Assembly: GCA_022575985.1 (NCBI GenBank) | Contig: JAKSXM010000229.1 | Coordinates: 1-64,000, forward strand | Source: Anagrus nilaparvatae | Taxonomy: Eukaryota; Arthropoda; Insecta; Hymenoptera; Mymaridae | Direction of reading: 5' to 3' | Length of the DNA stretch: 64,000 nt | Part shown: positions 1-9,770 of the stretch, piece after piece | Numbering within the stretch: position 1 is the first letter of the stretch | Layout: each line of letters starts with the position of its first letter | Translations under genes and position numbers: made by a program | Notes under the pieces: model-generated | Databases searched by the model: none | What the model was told of the DNA's origin: nothing | What the model saw: only the letters and a program-made list of their open reading frames with translations

Positions 1-2312
1 TGAACATAAAAAAAGTATCCGTTTGACGATAAAAATTAGTCGCACTTTAGTGAAAATTTTAGTCAGCGAAGGTTAAAAAGATAGTCAAACGAACATATTT
101 TTAATGTCCTATTAACACAACTAAATGTCCGAGACAAAACTTTTATAGTAAAAATAAAGTCCTTCGCAGGGTTAATAAAAGCGAAAAAAAATGGTCATTT
201 GAACATAAAAAAAGTATCCTTTTGACTATAAAAATTAGTCGCATTTTAGTGAAAATTTTTGTCATCGAAGGTTAAAAAGATAGTCAAACGAACATATTTT
301 TAATCTCTTTTTGACAAAACTAAATGTCCGAGACAAAACTTTTATGGTAAAATTAAAGTCCTTCGCATAGTTAATAAAAGCGAAAAAAAATGGTCATTTG
401 AACATAAAAAAAGTATCCGTTTGATGATAAAAATTAGTCGCACTTTAGTGAAAATTTTAGTCAGCGAAGGTTAAAAAGATAGTCAAACGAACATATTTTT
501 AATGTCTTTTTGACAAAACTAAATGTCCGCCGAAAAACTTTTATAGTAAAATTAAAGTCCTTCGCATAGTTAATAAAAGCGAAAAAAAATGGTCATTTGA
601 ACAAAAAAAAAGTATCCGTTTGATGATAAAAATTAGTCGCACTTTAGTAAAAATTTTAGTCAGCGAAGGTTAAAAAGATAGTCAAACGAACATATTTTTA
701 ATGTCATAATGACAGAACTAACCGTCCACGGAAAAAAAATTTATAGTAAAATTAAAATCTTTCAAACAGTTTATAAAACGTAAATGAATAGTTATTTGAA
801 CATAAAAATAGTATCCGTTTGACGATATAAATTAGTCGGATTTTAGTAACATTTTATGTCAGTGGAGGTTAAAAAGATAGTCAAACGAACATATTTTTAA
901 TGTCTTTTTGACAAAACTAAGTGTCCGAGAAAAAACTTTTATAGTAAAATTAAAATCCATTTCACGGTCGATAGAAGCATAAAAAAATAGTCATTTGAAC
1001 ATAAAAATAACATCCGTTTGACTTTACAAAATTTGTCAGATTTTTGTCATAGTTTTTGTCAACTGTAGTAAAAAAAATAGTCAAACGAGCGTATTTTTAA
1101 TGTCTTATTGACAATACTAAATGCCCGAGAAAAAACTTTGATAGTAAAATAAAAGTCCTTCGCACAGTTGATAGAAGCGAAAAAAATGGTCATTTGCATA
1201 TAAAAATAGTATCCGTTTGACGTTAAAATTTAGTCAAATTTTAGTAAAACTTTATGTCAGCAAAGGTAAAAAAAATAGTCAAACGAACATATTTTTAATG
1301 TCTTTTTGACAAAACTAAATGTCCGCCGAAAAACTTTTATAGTAAAATTAAAGTCCTTCACATAGTTAATAAAAGCGAAAAAAAATGGTCATTTGAACAT
1401 AAAAAAAGTATCCGTTTGACGATAAAAATTAGTCGCACTTTAGTGAAATTTTTAGTCAGCGAAGGTTAAAAAGATAGTCAAACGAACATATTTTTAATGT
1501 CATAATGACAGAACTAACCGTCCACGGAAAAAAAATTTATAGTAAAATTAAAATCTTTCAAACAGTTTATAAAACGTAAATGAATAGTTATTTGAACATA
1601 AAAATAGTATCCGTTTGACGATATAAATTAGTCGGATTTTAGTAACATTTTATGTCAGTGGAGGTTAAAAAGATAGTCAAACGAACATATTTTTAATGTC
1701 TTTTTGACAAAACTAAGTGTCCGAGAAAAAACTTTTATAGTAAAATTAAAATCCATTGCACGGTCGATAGAAGCATAAAAAAATAGTCATTTGAACATAA
1801 AAATAACATCCGTTTGACTTTACAAAGTTTGTCAGATTTTAGTCATAGTTTACGTCAACTGTAGTAAAAAAATAGTCAAACGAACGTATTTTTAATGTCT
1901 TATTGACAAAACTAAATGTCCGAGAAAAAACTTTGATAGTAAAATAAAAGTCCTTCGCACAGTTGATAGAAGCGTAAAAAATAGTCATTTGAACATAAAA
2001 ATAACATTCGTTTGACTTTACAAAGTTTGTCAGATTTTAGTCATAGTTTACTCAACTATAGTAAAAAAAATAGTCAAACGAACGTATTTTTAATGAGTTT
2101 TTGACAAAACTAAATGTTCGCGGAAAATCTTTAATAGTAAAATTAAAATCCATTGCACGGTCGATAGAAGCATAAAAAAATTGTCATTTGAACATAAAAA
2201 TAACATCCGTTTGACTTTACAAAGTTTGTCAGATTTTAGTCATAGTTTACGTCAACTGTAGTAAAAAAATAGTCAAACGAACGTATTTTTAATGTCTTAT
2301 TGATAAAACTAA
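1..2312. repeat. 199-bp satellite array, about 11.6 units
   Basis: The motif tgaacataaaaa recurs at 1, 200, 399, 598, 797, 996, 1195, 1394, 1593, 1792, 1990 and 2189, so the unit is 199 bp (one interval is 198). Each unit carries short inner motifs such as agtcaaacgaacatattttt and (g)tcatttgaacat. Variants repeat every four units: the block from 598 to 1393 closely matches 1394 to 2189, for example cataatgacagaactaacc at 705 and 1501, 796 bp apart. The array decays at about 2312 and is cut by the window start. No coding potential is seen. Confidence 0.95.
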
Positions 2313-2440
2313 ATTTTTTCCTAAAACTAAACTAAATATAGTAAAAAAAAGTTTAATTTTGGTTATAATTCCTAATATTTTTTATCGATGCCCACAGCAA
2401 ACTTAATTATTATATTAAGTACTAAGGTCGCAAAAGTTTT

Positions 2441-2511
2441 GATACTAGCGTGAGCACTAGCACGAGTGTTGGGCGAAGCCGGCCCGAGTTATACGTGTTC
2501 ACGCTAGTGTC
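2441..2511. repeat. Short hairpin repeat with GCGAAGC centre
   Basis: actagcgtgagcacta near 2444 pairs with the inverse tgttcacgctagt near 2498, and the loop is gggcgaagccggccc. The centre resembles the gaggcgaagccgag centre of the hairpin family seen at 53725 and 61780. The forward open frame from 2450 simply reads through this hairpin and is not taken as a gene. Confidence 0.55.
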
Positions 2512-2644
2512 TAAGGTATTTCACCAGGTATATCTGATTTCACCCATGGTGCTTTCAGTATATTTTGCTTACCAAGGCGTAGAACGAGTGCAGAAAATTC
2601 TTTTCAAAGTTTCAAGCACGAATTTTACGCCCGGAAGGGCAAAA

Positions 2645-2905
2645 AGAATTCAGTGTTACCCTGAAAATAATTTATGTTTATTTAATGTTTTTTAAAAGGA
2701 ATTATTTTAAGTTTAATTCTTTTAAAATTAATGATTTTTATTTTAATTCTCTGAATTTTAAAAATTAATTTGTAAAAGTATTTGCTTATCAAACTGGGTA
2801 TTAATATTTCCCAAACCACATCTCCAGATGTTAATGCCGTAAGATTTGTTATTTTAATTACTTTTTTTTGGAAACACAATGTTCACTAAATACGTTAATT
2901 TAAAA
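2645..2905. repeat. Partial copy of the inverted-repeat element at 31004-31531
   Basis: 2650-2760 (tttaaaaggaattatttt, ttaatgatttttatttt) matches 31035-31130 in the same orientation. 2819-2900 (tctccagatgttaatgcc, ttttaattactttttt) matches 31340-31412 in inverted orientation. The copy is therefore rearranged or is one arm plus a fragment. Confidence 0.6.
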
Positions 2906-3225
2906 ACCATTTTATTTATTAAGTCCCAAAATTCTTATTCCCGTAAACAGAAAATTTCGTCTGTCAAAAGTTTTTATGTTTGTTTATTGCATGCGGAATA
3001 CCGGTTAAAATTAACTGATTTTTAACATGCGACATGTTTCATAGGGATAGGTATTAGAGGAAGCCTCTCAATTCAGGAGGTGGGGTCGTGAAAAACTGAT
3101 GCTAGAGGGGGGGGGGGGGCAAATAGAGATTATTTTGATTAGTGGCTTTGAAAACTTTCTGTTCAACAGTTTTAATGTTCTAGAACAATAATTATAATAA
3201 GCTCAAAAATATCAAAAATGACTTA
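2906..3225. other. AT-rich spacer with a poly-G run
   Basis: No coding signal is seen. A run of about 14 G at 3107-3119 follows a purine-rich stretch. Confidence 0.5.
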
Positions 3226-5114
3226 CTTTTTGATTTTCAAAGGGTCTAATAGGTCTTTATAGGCGCTGACTACATTAATTATGTCGTAAATTATATTCAA
3301 CGGGTTCAAAAGAGTGAATTTGGCCATTATTCACCCCAAATACCCCAAAATTTAAATAAACTTTATTTTTAAATTGAATTAAATAAATAGGTTTTTCAGG
3401 TCGCAGATTTCAAAAATTATGTAAAAAATTACATCCACCAGGTTCTGAAGGGGGAATTTGGATATTTTTCACCCTTGCCAACCCTTAGACAAACCTTTTT
3501 CCAAAACAACTTGTTTTTTTATTTTCAAAGGGACTAGTAGGTTTTTTTGGGCGCTTATCTCAAAAATGATGTTACAAATTACATACTGAAGGTTTTAAAG
3601 GGCTATAATAAAATAACGACACGTCAAGCCTTACACTAGCGTAACCTAAGGAAGTAGGCTATAATCAAAAAACGACATGTCAAGCCTTACACTAACATAA
3701 TCTAAGGAAGTAGGCTATAATAAAAAAAGACACGTCAAGCCTTACACTAGCGTAACCTAAGGAAGTAGGCTATAATCAAAAAACGACACGTCAAGCCTTA
3801 CACTAACATAACCTAAGGAAGTAGACTATAATAAAAAACGACACGTCAAGCCTTACAGTAGCGTAACCTAAGGAAGTAAACTATAATAAAAAACGACACG
3901 TCAAGCCTTACAGTAGCGTAACCTACGGAAATAGGCTATAATAAAATAACGACACGACAAGCCTTACACTAACATAACCTAAGGAAGTAGGCTATAATAA
4001 AAAAAGACACGTCAAGCATTACACTGGCGAAACCTAAGGAAGTAGGCTATAATCAAAAAACGAGACGTCGAGCCTTACACTAACATAACCTAAGGAAGTA
4101 GACTATAATAAAAAACGACACGTCAAGCCTTACAGTAACGTAACCTAAGGAAATAGGCTATAATAAAATAACGACACGATAACCCTTACAGTAGCGTAAC
4201 CTAAGGAAGTAAACTATAATAAAAAACGACACGTCAAGCCTTACAGTAGCGTAACCTAAGGAAATAGGCTATAATAAAATAACGACACGACAAGCCTTAC
4301 ACTAACATAACCTAAGGAAGTAGGCTATAATAAAAAAAGACACGACAAGCATTACAATGGCGAAACCTAAGGAAATAGGCTATAATCAAAAAACGACACG
4401 TCAAGCCTTTCAGTAGCGTAACCTAAGGAAGTAGGCATTTATAAAAAAATAACACGTCAAGCCTTACACTAGCGTAACCTAAGGAAGTAGACTATAATAA
4501 AAAACGACACGTCAAGCCTTACACTAACATAACCTAAGGAAGTAGACTATAATAAAAAACGACACGTCAAGCCTTACAGTAGCGTAACCTAAGGAAGTAG
4601 ACTATAATAAAAAACGACACGTCAAGCCTTACACTAGCGTAACCTAAGGAAGTAGGCTATAATCAAAAAACGACACGTCAAGCCTTACACTAACATAACC
4701 TAAGGAAGTAGACTATAATAAAAAACGACACGTCAAGCCTTACAGTAGCGTAACCTAAGGAAGTAGACTATAATAAAAAACGACACGTCAAGCCTTACAG
4801 TAGCGTAACCTAAGGATGTGAACTACAATAAAAAACGACACGTCGAGCCTTACACTAACATAACCTAAGGAAGTAGACTATAATAAAAAACGACACGTCA
4901 AGCCTTACAGTAACGTAACCTAAGGAAATAGGCTATAATAAAAAACGACACGTCAAGCCTTACAGTAGCGTAACCTACGGAAATAGGCTATAATAAAATA
5001 ACGACACAACAAGCCTTACACTAGCGTAACCTAAGGAAGTAGGCTATAATAAAAAAAATACACGTCAAGCATTACACTGGCGAAACCTAAGGAAGTAGGC
5101 TATAATCAAAAAAC

Positions 5115-5770
5115 TTATAACCAGTTTGTGTAAACACAACCTAAATGCATGGAACATGTTTACTTCCAGATGAGGACTAGGTATAATACAAATGTTACTC
5201 AACATTACAATACAATTTTCTAATTTTATAATTTGTAATTATCAACTTACTCGCTGCTAAGTTTCTAAACTATTTTGATTCCCTAAACCTGAATTATTAA
5301 GTCCCTTAACAATATTATTCCAAGTCCCTAGGTCCCTAAATTAAGTCCTTAAGCTCAGATTTTTCAAAGTCTCCTAATTATTCTAAGTTTCATTTGACCC
5401 CCCCCCCCTTAAATAGGACAAATTTGACTACCCCCCTTAAATAGGACATATTTGACCACCCCCCTTAAATGGGACAGATTTGACCACCCCCCTTAAATAG
5501 GACAAATTTGACCACCCCCCTTAAATAGGACATATTTGACCACCCCCCTTAAATAGGACATATTTGACCACCCCCCTTAAATAGGACATATTTGACCACC
5601 CCCCCTTAAATAGGACATATTTGACCACCCCCCTTAAATAGGACAAATTTGACCCCCCCCCCCCCTTAAATAGGACAAATTTGACCCCCCCCCCTTAATT
5701 TTCAAGTTCTGAAGTAGGGGGGTACCTATATATATATAGGGAGGGGGTCCCTATAAACATGTTCCATGTT
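5115..5770 (+). mobile_element. Nested CATGGAACATGTT-type element
   Basis: The sequence starts ttataaccagtttgtg, has catggaacatgtt near 5148, and ends aacatgttccatgtt at 5770. It interrupts the 55-bp array, and the array motif aaaac is duplicated at 5110-5114 and 5771-5775, a likely 5-bp target duplication. Related copies lie at 32555-32885, 45614-45925 (inverted), 51930-54840 (inverted, interrupted) and 28860-28998 (partial). They share the phrases taagtccctaaa and aaccaacgagcatggaacat. No coding capacity is seen. Confidence 0.75.
5399..5695 (+). repeat. 28-bp C-rich minisatellite
   Basis: About ten copies of ccccccttaaataggaca followed by tatttgacca. Lengths vary only in the C run (6 to 13 C). 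It is an internal expansion of the nested element; the homologous copies elsewhere have only one or two such C-rich blocks. Confidence 0.92.
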
Positions 5771-6024
5771 AAAACGAGACGTCAAGCCTTACACTAACGT
5801 AACCTAAGGAAGTAGACTATAATAAAAAACGACACGTCAAGCCTTACAGTAGCGTAACCTAAGGAAATAGGCTATAATAAAATAACGACACGATAAGCCT
5901 CACACTAGCGTAACCTAAGGAAGTAGACTATAATAAAAAACGACACGTCAAGCTTTACACTAGCGTAGCCTAAGCAAGTAGGCAATAAGAAAATAACGAC
6001 ACAGCCTTAAAATAACATAACCTG

Positions 6025-7765
6025 TGTAAGGCTTGACGTGTCGTTTTTTATTGTAGTTCACATCCTTAGGTTACGCTACTGAAAGGCTTGACGTGTCGTT
6101 TTTTGATTATAGCCTATTTCCTTAGGTTTCGCCATTGTAATGCTTGTCGTGTCTTTTTTTATTATAGCCTACTTCCTTAGGTTATGTTATTATAAGGCTT
6201 GTCGTGTCGTTTTTTATTATAGTTTACTTCCTTAGGTTACGCTACTGTAAGGGTTATCGTGTCGTTATTTTATTATAGCCTATTTCCTTAGGTTACGCTA
6301 CTGTAAGGCTTGACGTGTCGTTTTTTATTATAGTCTACTTCCTTAGGTTATGTTAGTGTAAGGCTTGACGTGTCGTTTTTTATTATAGTCTACTTCCTTA
6401 GGTTACGCTACTGTAAGGCTTGACGTGTCGTTTTTTATTATAGTCTACTTCCTTAGGTTATGTTAGTGTAAGGCTTGACGTGTCGTTTTTTATTATAGTC
6501 TACTTCCTTAGGTTACGCTAGTGTAAGGCTTGACGTGTTATTTTTTTATAAATGCCTATTTCCTTAGGTTACGCTACTGAAAGGCTTGACGTGTCGTTTT
6601 TTGATTATAGCCTATTTCCTTAGGTTTCGCCATTGTAATGCTTGTCGTGTCTTTTTTTATTATAGCCTACTTCCTTAGGTTATGTTAGTGTAAGGCTTGT
6701 CGTGTCGTTATTTTATTATAGCCTATTTCCTTAGGTTACGCTACTGTAAGGCTTGACGTGTCGTTTTTTATTATAGTTTACTTCCTTAGGTTACGCTACT
6801 GTAAGGGTTATCGTGTCGTTATTTTATTATAGCCTATTTTCTTAGGTTACGTTACTGTAAGGCTTGACGTGTCGTTTTTTATTATAGTCTACTTCCTTAG
6901 GTTATGTTAGTGTAAGGCTCGACGTCTCGTTTTTTGATTATAGCCTACTTCCTTAGGTTTCGCCAGTGTAATGCTTGACGTGTCTTTTTTTATTATAGCC
7001 TACTTCCTTAGGTTATGTTAATGTAAGGCTTGTCGTGTCGTTATTTTATTATAGCCTATTTCCGTAGGTTACGCTACTGTAAGGCTTGACGTGTCGTTTT
7101 TTATTATAGCCTATTTCCCTAGGTTACGCTACTGTAAGGCTTGACCTGTCGTTTTTTATTATAGTCTACTTCCTTAGATTATGTTAGTGTAAGGGTTATC
7201 GTGTCGTTATTTTATTATAGCCTATTTCCTTAGGTTACGTTACTGTAAGGCTTGACGTGTTGTTTTTTATTATAGTCTACTTCCTTAGGTTATGTTAGTG
7301 TAAGGCTCGACGTGTCGTTTTTTGATTATAGCCTATTTCCTTAGGCTTCGCCATTGTAATGCTTGTCGTGTCTTTTTTTATTATAGCCTACTTCCTTAGG
7401 TTATGTTAGTGTAAGGCTTGTCGTGTCGTTTTTTATTGTAGTTCACATCCTTAGGTTACGCTACTGTAAGGCTTGACGTGTCGTTTTTTATTATAGTCTA
7501 CTTCCTTAGGTTACGCTACTGTAAGGGTTATCGTGTCGTTATTTTATTATAGCCTAATTCCTTATGTTACGCTACTGTAAGGGTTATCGTATCGTTATTT
7601 TATTATAGCCTATTTCCTTAGGTTACGCTACTGTAAGGCTTGACGTGTTGTTTTTTGATTATAGCCTACTTCCTTAGGTTTTGCCAGTGTAATGCTTAAC
7701 GTGTCTTTTTTTATTATAGCCTACTTCCATAGGCTATGCTAGTGTAAGGCTTGACGTGTTGGAAA
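6025..7765 (-). repeat. ~55-bp tandem array, reverse orientation
   Basis: About 31 inverse units (ggcttgacgtgtcgttttt, tattatagcctacttcctta, ggttacgctactgtaa). The switch of orientation is at about 6012-6028, where cataacctgtgtaaggcttg joins the two halves. The order of variants partly mirrors the forward array, as expected for a palindrome rather than two independent arrays. Confidence 0.92.
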
Positions 7766-8144
7766 AATGAATGTCCAAAGGGTGAAAAGGGTGAAAAATG
7801 GACAAATTCGTCGTTTAGAACCTTCCGTATGTAATTTGTAACATCATTTTTGAGATCAGCGCCCAAAAAAACCTACTAGACCCTTTGAAAATAAAAAAAT
7901 AAGTTCTTTTGGAAAAATGTTGGTCTAAGGGTTGGCAAGGGTGAAAATGGCCAATTTCACCCTTCAGAACCTGTTGGATGTAATTTTTTACATTATTTTT
8001 GAAATCTGCGACCTTTAAAACCTATTTATTTAATTTAATTTAAAAATAAAGTCTTTCATAGGTTTATGTAAATTTTGGGGTATTTGGGGTGAAAAATGGC
8101 CAAATTCACACTTTTGATCCCGTTTAATATAATTTATGACATAA

Positions 8145-8335
8145 ACTGCGATCTGGGGCATTTTTTTTCTCTCATGGATAAAACGAAATTTTTCTTTCTC
8201 AGCGGGGAGAAAATGCGTTTTTTTCGATCTCGTTGAGGATCGAAAAAAGTTTTTTCGAAAAACCTCTTAAAATCGAAAACTCTCGACCTGCTAGGAAGAA
8301 AAATAATTTTATAATAAAAATGAATCACTTTAGTA
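8145..8335 (-). repeat. Copy of a dispersed hairpin family
   Basis: aactgcgatctggggcatt, ctcatggataaaacga and ctcagcggggagaaaatgcg match, in inverse orientation, the copy at 61770-61880 (ctccccgctgag, ttatccatggg, gccccaggtcgcagttta). The same family appears at 20110, 27310, 44330 and 53725. It abuts the right arm of the foldback element, so it may have truncated it. Confidence 0.6.
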
Positions 8336-8517
8336 GACAAAAAATACCTAACTTTAAATATAAATTTTCAAATTTTTCTTAAAATTTAAAATTTATAAAA
8401 AGTAAAAATTATTTAATTATTTCTTGAATAAAAGGAATAACAAAACTTCAATAAAAATAAAATAAATAATTTTTAGTTCCGCTTAACTACGTGTTTAAAA
8501 ATTTAATTTGTAACTCT

Positions 8518-8602
8518 GTTAGCCTGGCCAGTTGACAAGGTTGCAGACTCTGGAAATCGTATCCTTACGAGAGTTCCGAGTTCAAATCCCCCCGCAGGGG
8601 AA
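8518..8602 (+). pseudogene. tRNA-like relic or tRNA-derived SINE head
   Basis: tagcctggccagttgacaag resembles an A box (TRGCnnAGTnG), and gagttcaaatccc at 8579-8591 resembles a B box (GGTTCGAnnCC), about 45 bp apart. A possible long variable arm (tccttacgagag) would suit tRNA-Leu or tRNA-Ser. The acceptor and T stems do not pair well, so a working tRNA is unlikely. It is followed by a run of more than 20 T. Confidence 0.35.
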
Positions 8603-8739
8603 TTTTTTTTTTTTTTTTTTTTTTATTTTATATTACTTTTTAATTAATAATAATTATTTAAATAATTATTTAAATTTTTTAAATATTTATTTAAATAAAT
8701 CTTTTTTTAATTAAAAAATAATTAAAATTTAATTTAAAA

Positions 8740-9110
8740 AAAAAAAGTTATAGTTGCTTGAATATATTTTAGATGTATAAAATACTGTCAATTATTTGCT
8801 ATTTGACTGTTTTGTATAATATTTTTGAACAACTTTTATCAATCTGACAGTCATTTAAACATTAAAAATAGGTTGCTTCAGACTAAAAAATTATAGTCAT
8901 TTGAATATGTTTTAGATGTATAAAATACCGTCGATTATTTGCTATTTGACTGTTTTGTATAATATTTTTTTCAATTTTCATCAATCTAACAGTCATATAA
9001 ACATTTAAAATAGGTTGCATCAGACTAAAAAATTATAGTCATTTGAATATATTTTATATGTATAAAATACTGTCGGGTACTTGCTATTTGACTGTTTTGC
9101 TATAATTTTT
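8740..9110. repeat. ~142-bp tandem repeat, about 2.6 copies
   Basis: agatgtataaaatac recurs at 8771 and 8914, and a variant at 9056, giving 143- and 142-bp spacing. tagtcatttgaatat and ctatttgactgttttg are also repeated. The phrase agtcatttgaa is shared with the 199-bp satellite at 1-2312, so the two may have a common origin. Confidence 0.85.
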
Positions 9111-9768
9111 TTTTTTTTTTTTTGTTTAAAAATAGTATTTCGAACATTCAAAATACATTGATTTTGACAAAAAAATAATCGTTGTTTAAGCATATTTTTA
9201 ACATCTAAATAACTGTCTAATATTGGTCAATTGACAGTCAGAAAAAATATTTTTTTTATGTTCCTAAAAACCGTAAAATTGACTGTTTTTTGTTGAAATT
9301 AAACATTTAATCAATATATTTTTGACTAATAACCCGACCGTCGATAGTCGGAGAAATATGTATTTTATATGTATTTCAGACTATATTTTCATCACCGGGA
9401 CTCTTTATATAAATTATGTTTGTCAACAAGCTCTAATTACCGCCTGGGAATATTCCTTTTCATTTATATACATGTATATATATATATATATTTATACAAG
9501 TACAAAGTCGTTGGTAGTCGTTCGTTGTTGTCGTCGAAGTGACTCGTAATTAGGAAGATGGAACTTGGTTGAATTAAATTATATTTAGTTAAAAGGTATA
9601 TATAGAGAGTGAGTTTATTAGTAATATGTAGTACTTTGTTATTCTAATAATAATAATAGTAGTGATAGTTGTAGTAGTTATATAAATGACAAAGAAAAAC
9701 CATTTGCACTATAAAAGTAACGATATGATAAAATGAAGTCAAAAAGTAAGGAAAAGAAAATATGACGA
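9111..9768. other. Gene-poor spacer
   Basis: Contains further decayed ttgactgtttt-like phrases, a (TA)n run near 9475-9490 and trinucleotide-like aataataatagtagt near 9645. The open frame at 9322-9549 runs through the (TA)n run and is not supported as a gene. Confidence 0.5.
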
Positions 9769-9770
9769 TA

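Larger units (their letters stand above)
3600..6010 (+). repeat. ~55-bp tandem array, forward orientation
   Basis: The unit is acgacacgtcaagcc, then ttacactagcgtaacctaag, then gaagtaggctataataaa. Spacing of gtcaagcc (3623, 3679, 3734, 3790) gives 55-56 bp. There are about 27 units before 5114 and about 4 after 5771, interrupted by a nested element. Variants alternate (agcgtaacc or aacataacc, aggctata or agactata), suggesting higher-order amplification. Confidence 0.93.
3226..8144. mobile_element. Giant foldback element with mirrored tandem arrays
   Basis: The outer arms 3281-3600 and 7770-8144 are inverted copies. For example atgtcgtaaattatattcaa at 3281 pairs with the inverse in ttaatataatttatgacat near 8140. 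The blocks cacccttgccaacccttag (about 3470) and ctaagggttggcaagggtg (about 7925) also pair. Inside the arms a ~55-bp tandem repeat runs forward from 3600 to 6010 and in reverse from about 6025 to 7765, so the whole is one palindrome of nearly 5 kb. This architecture, long inverted arms made of short tandem repeats, is what is known of Foldback (FB) transposons, and that assignment is by analogy. No transposase frame is visible. The right arm is cut at 8144 by a different repeat; the left continues to about 3226 with another copy of its ~150-bp sub-repeat. Confidence 0.8.

Noticed and set aside
3600..7765. CRISPR-like array
   Set aside because: Units are contiguous 55-bp repeats without unique spacers, in a eukaryotic setting.
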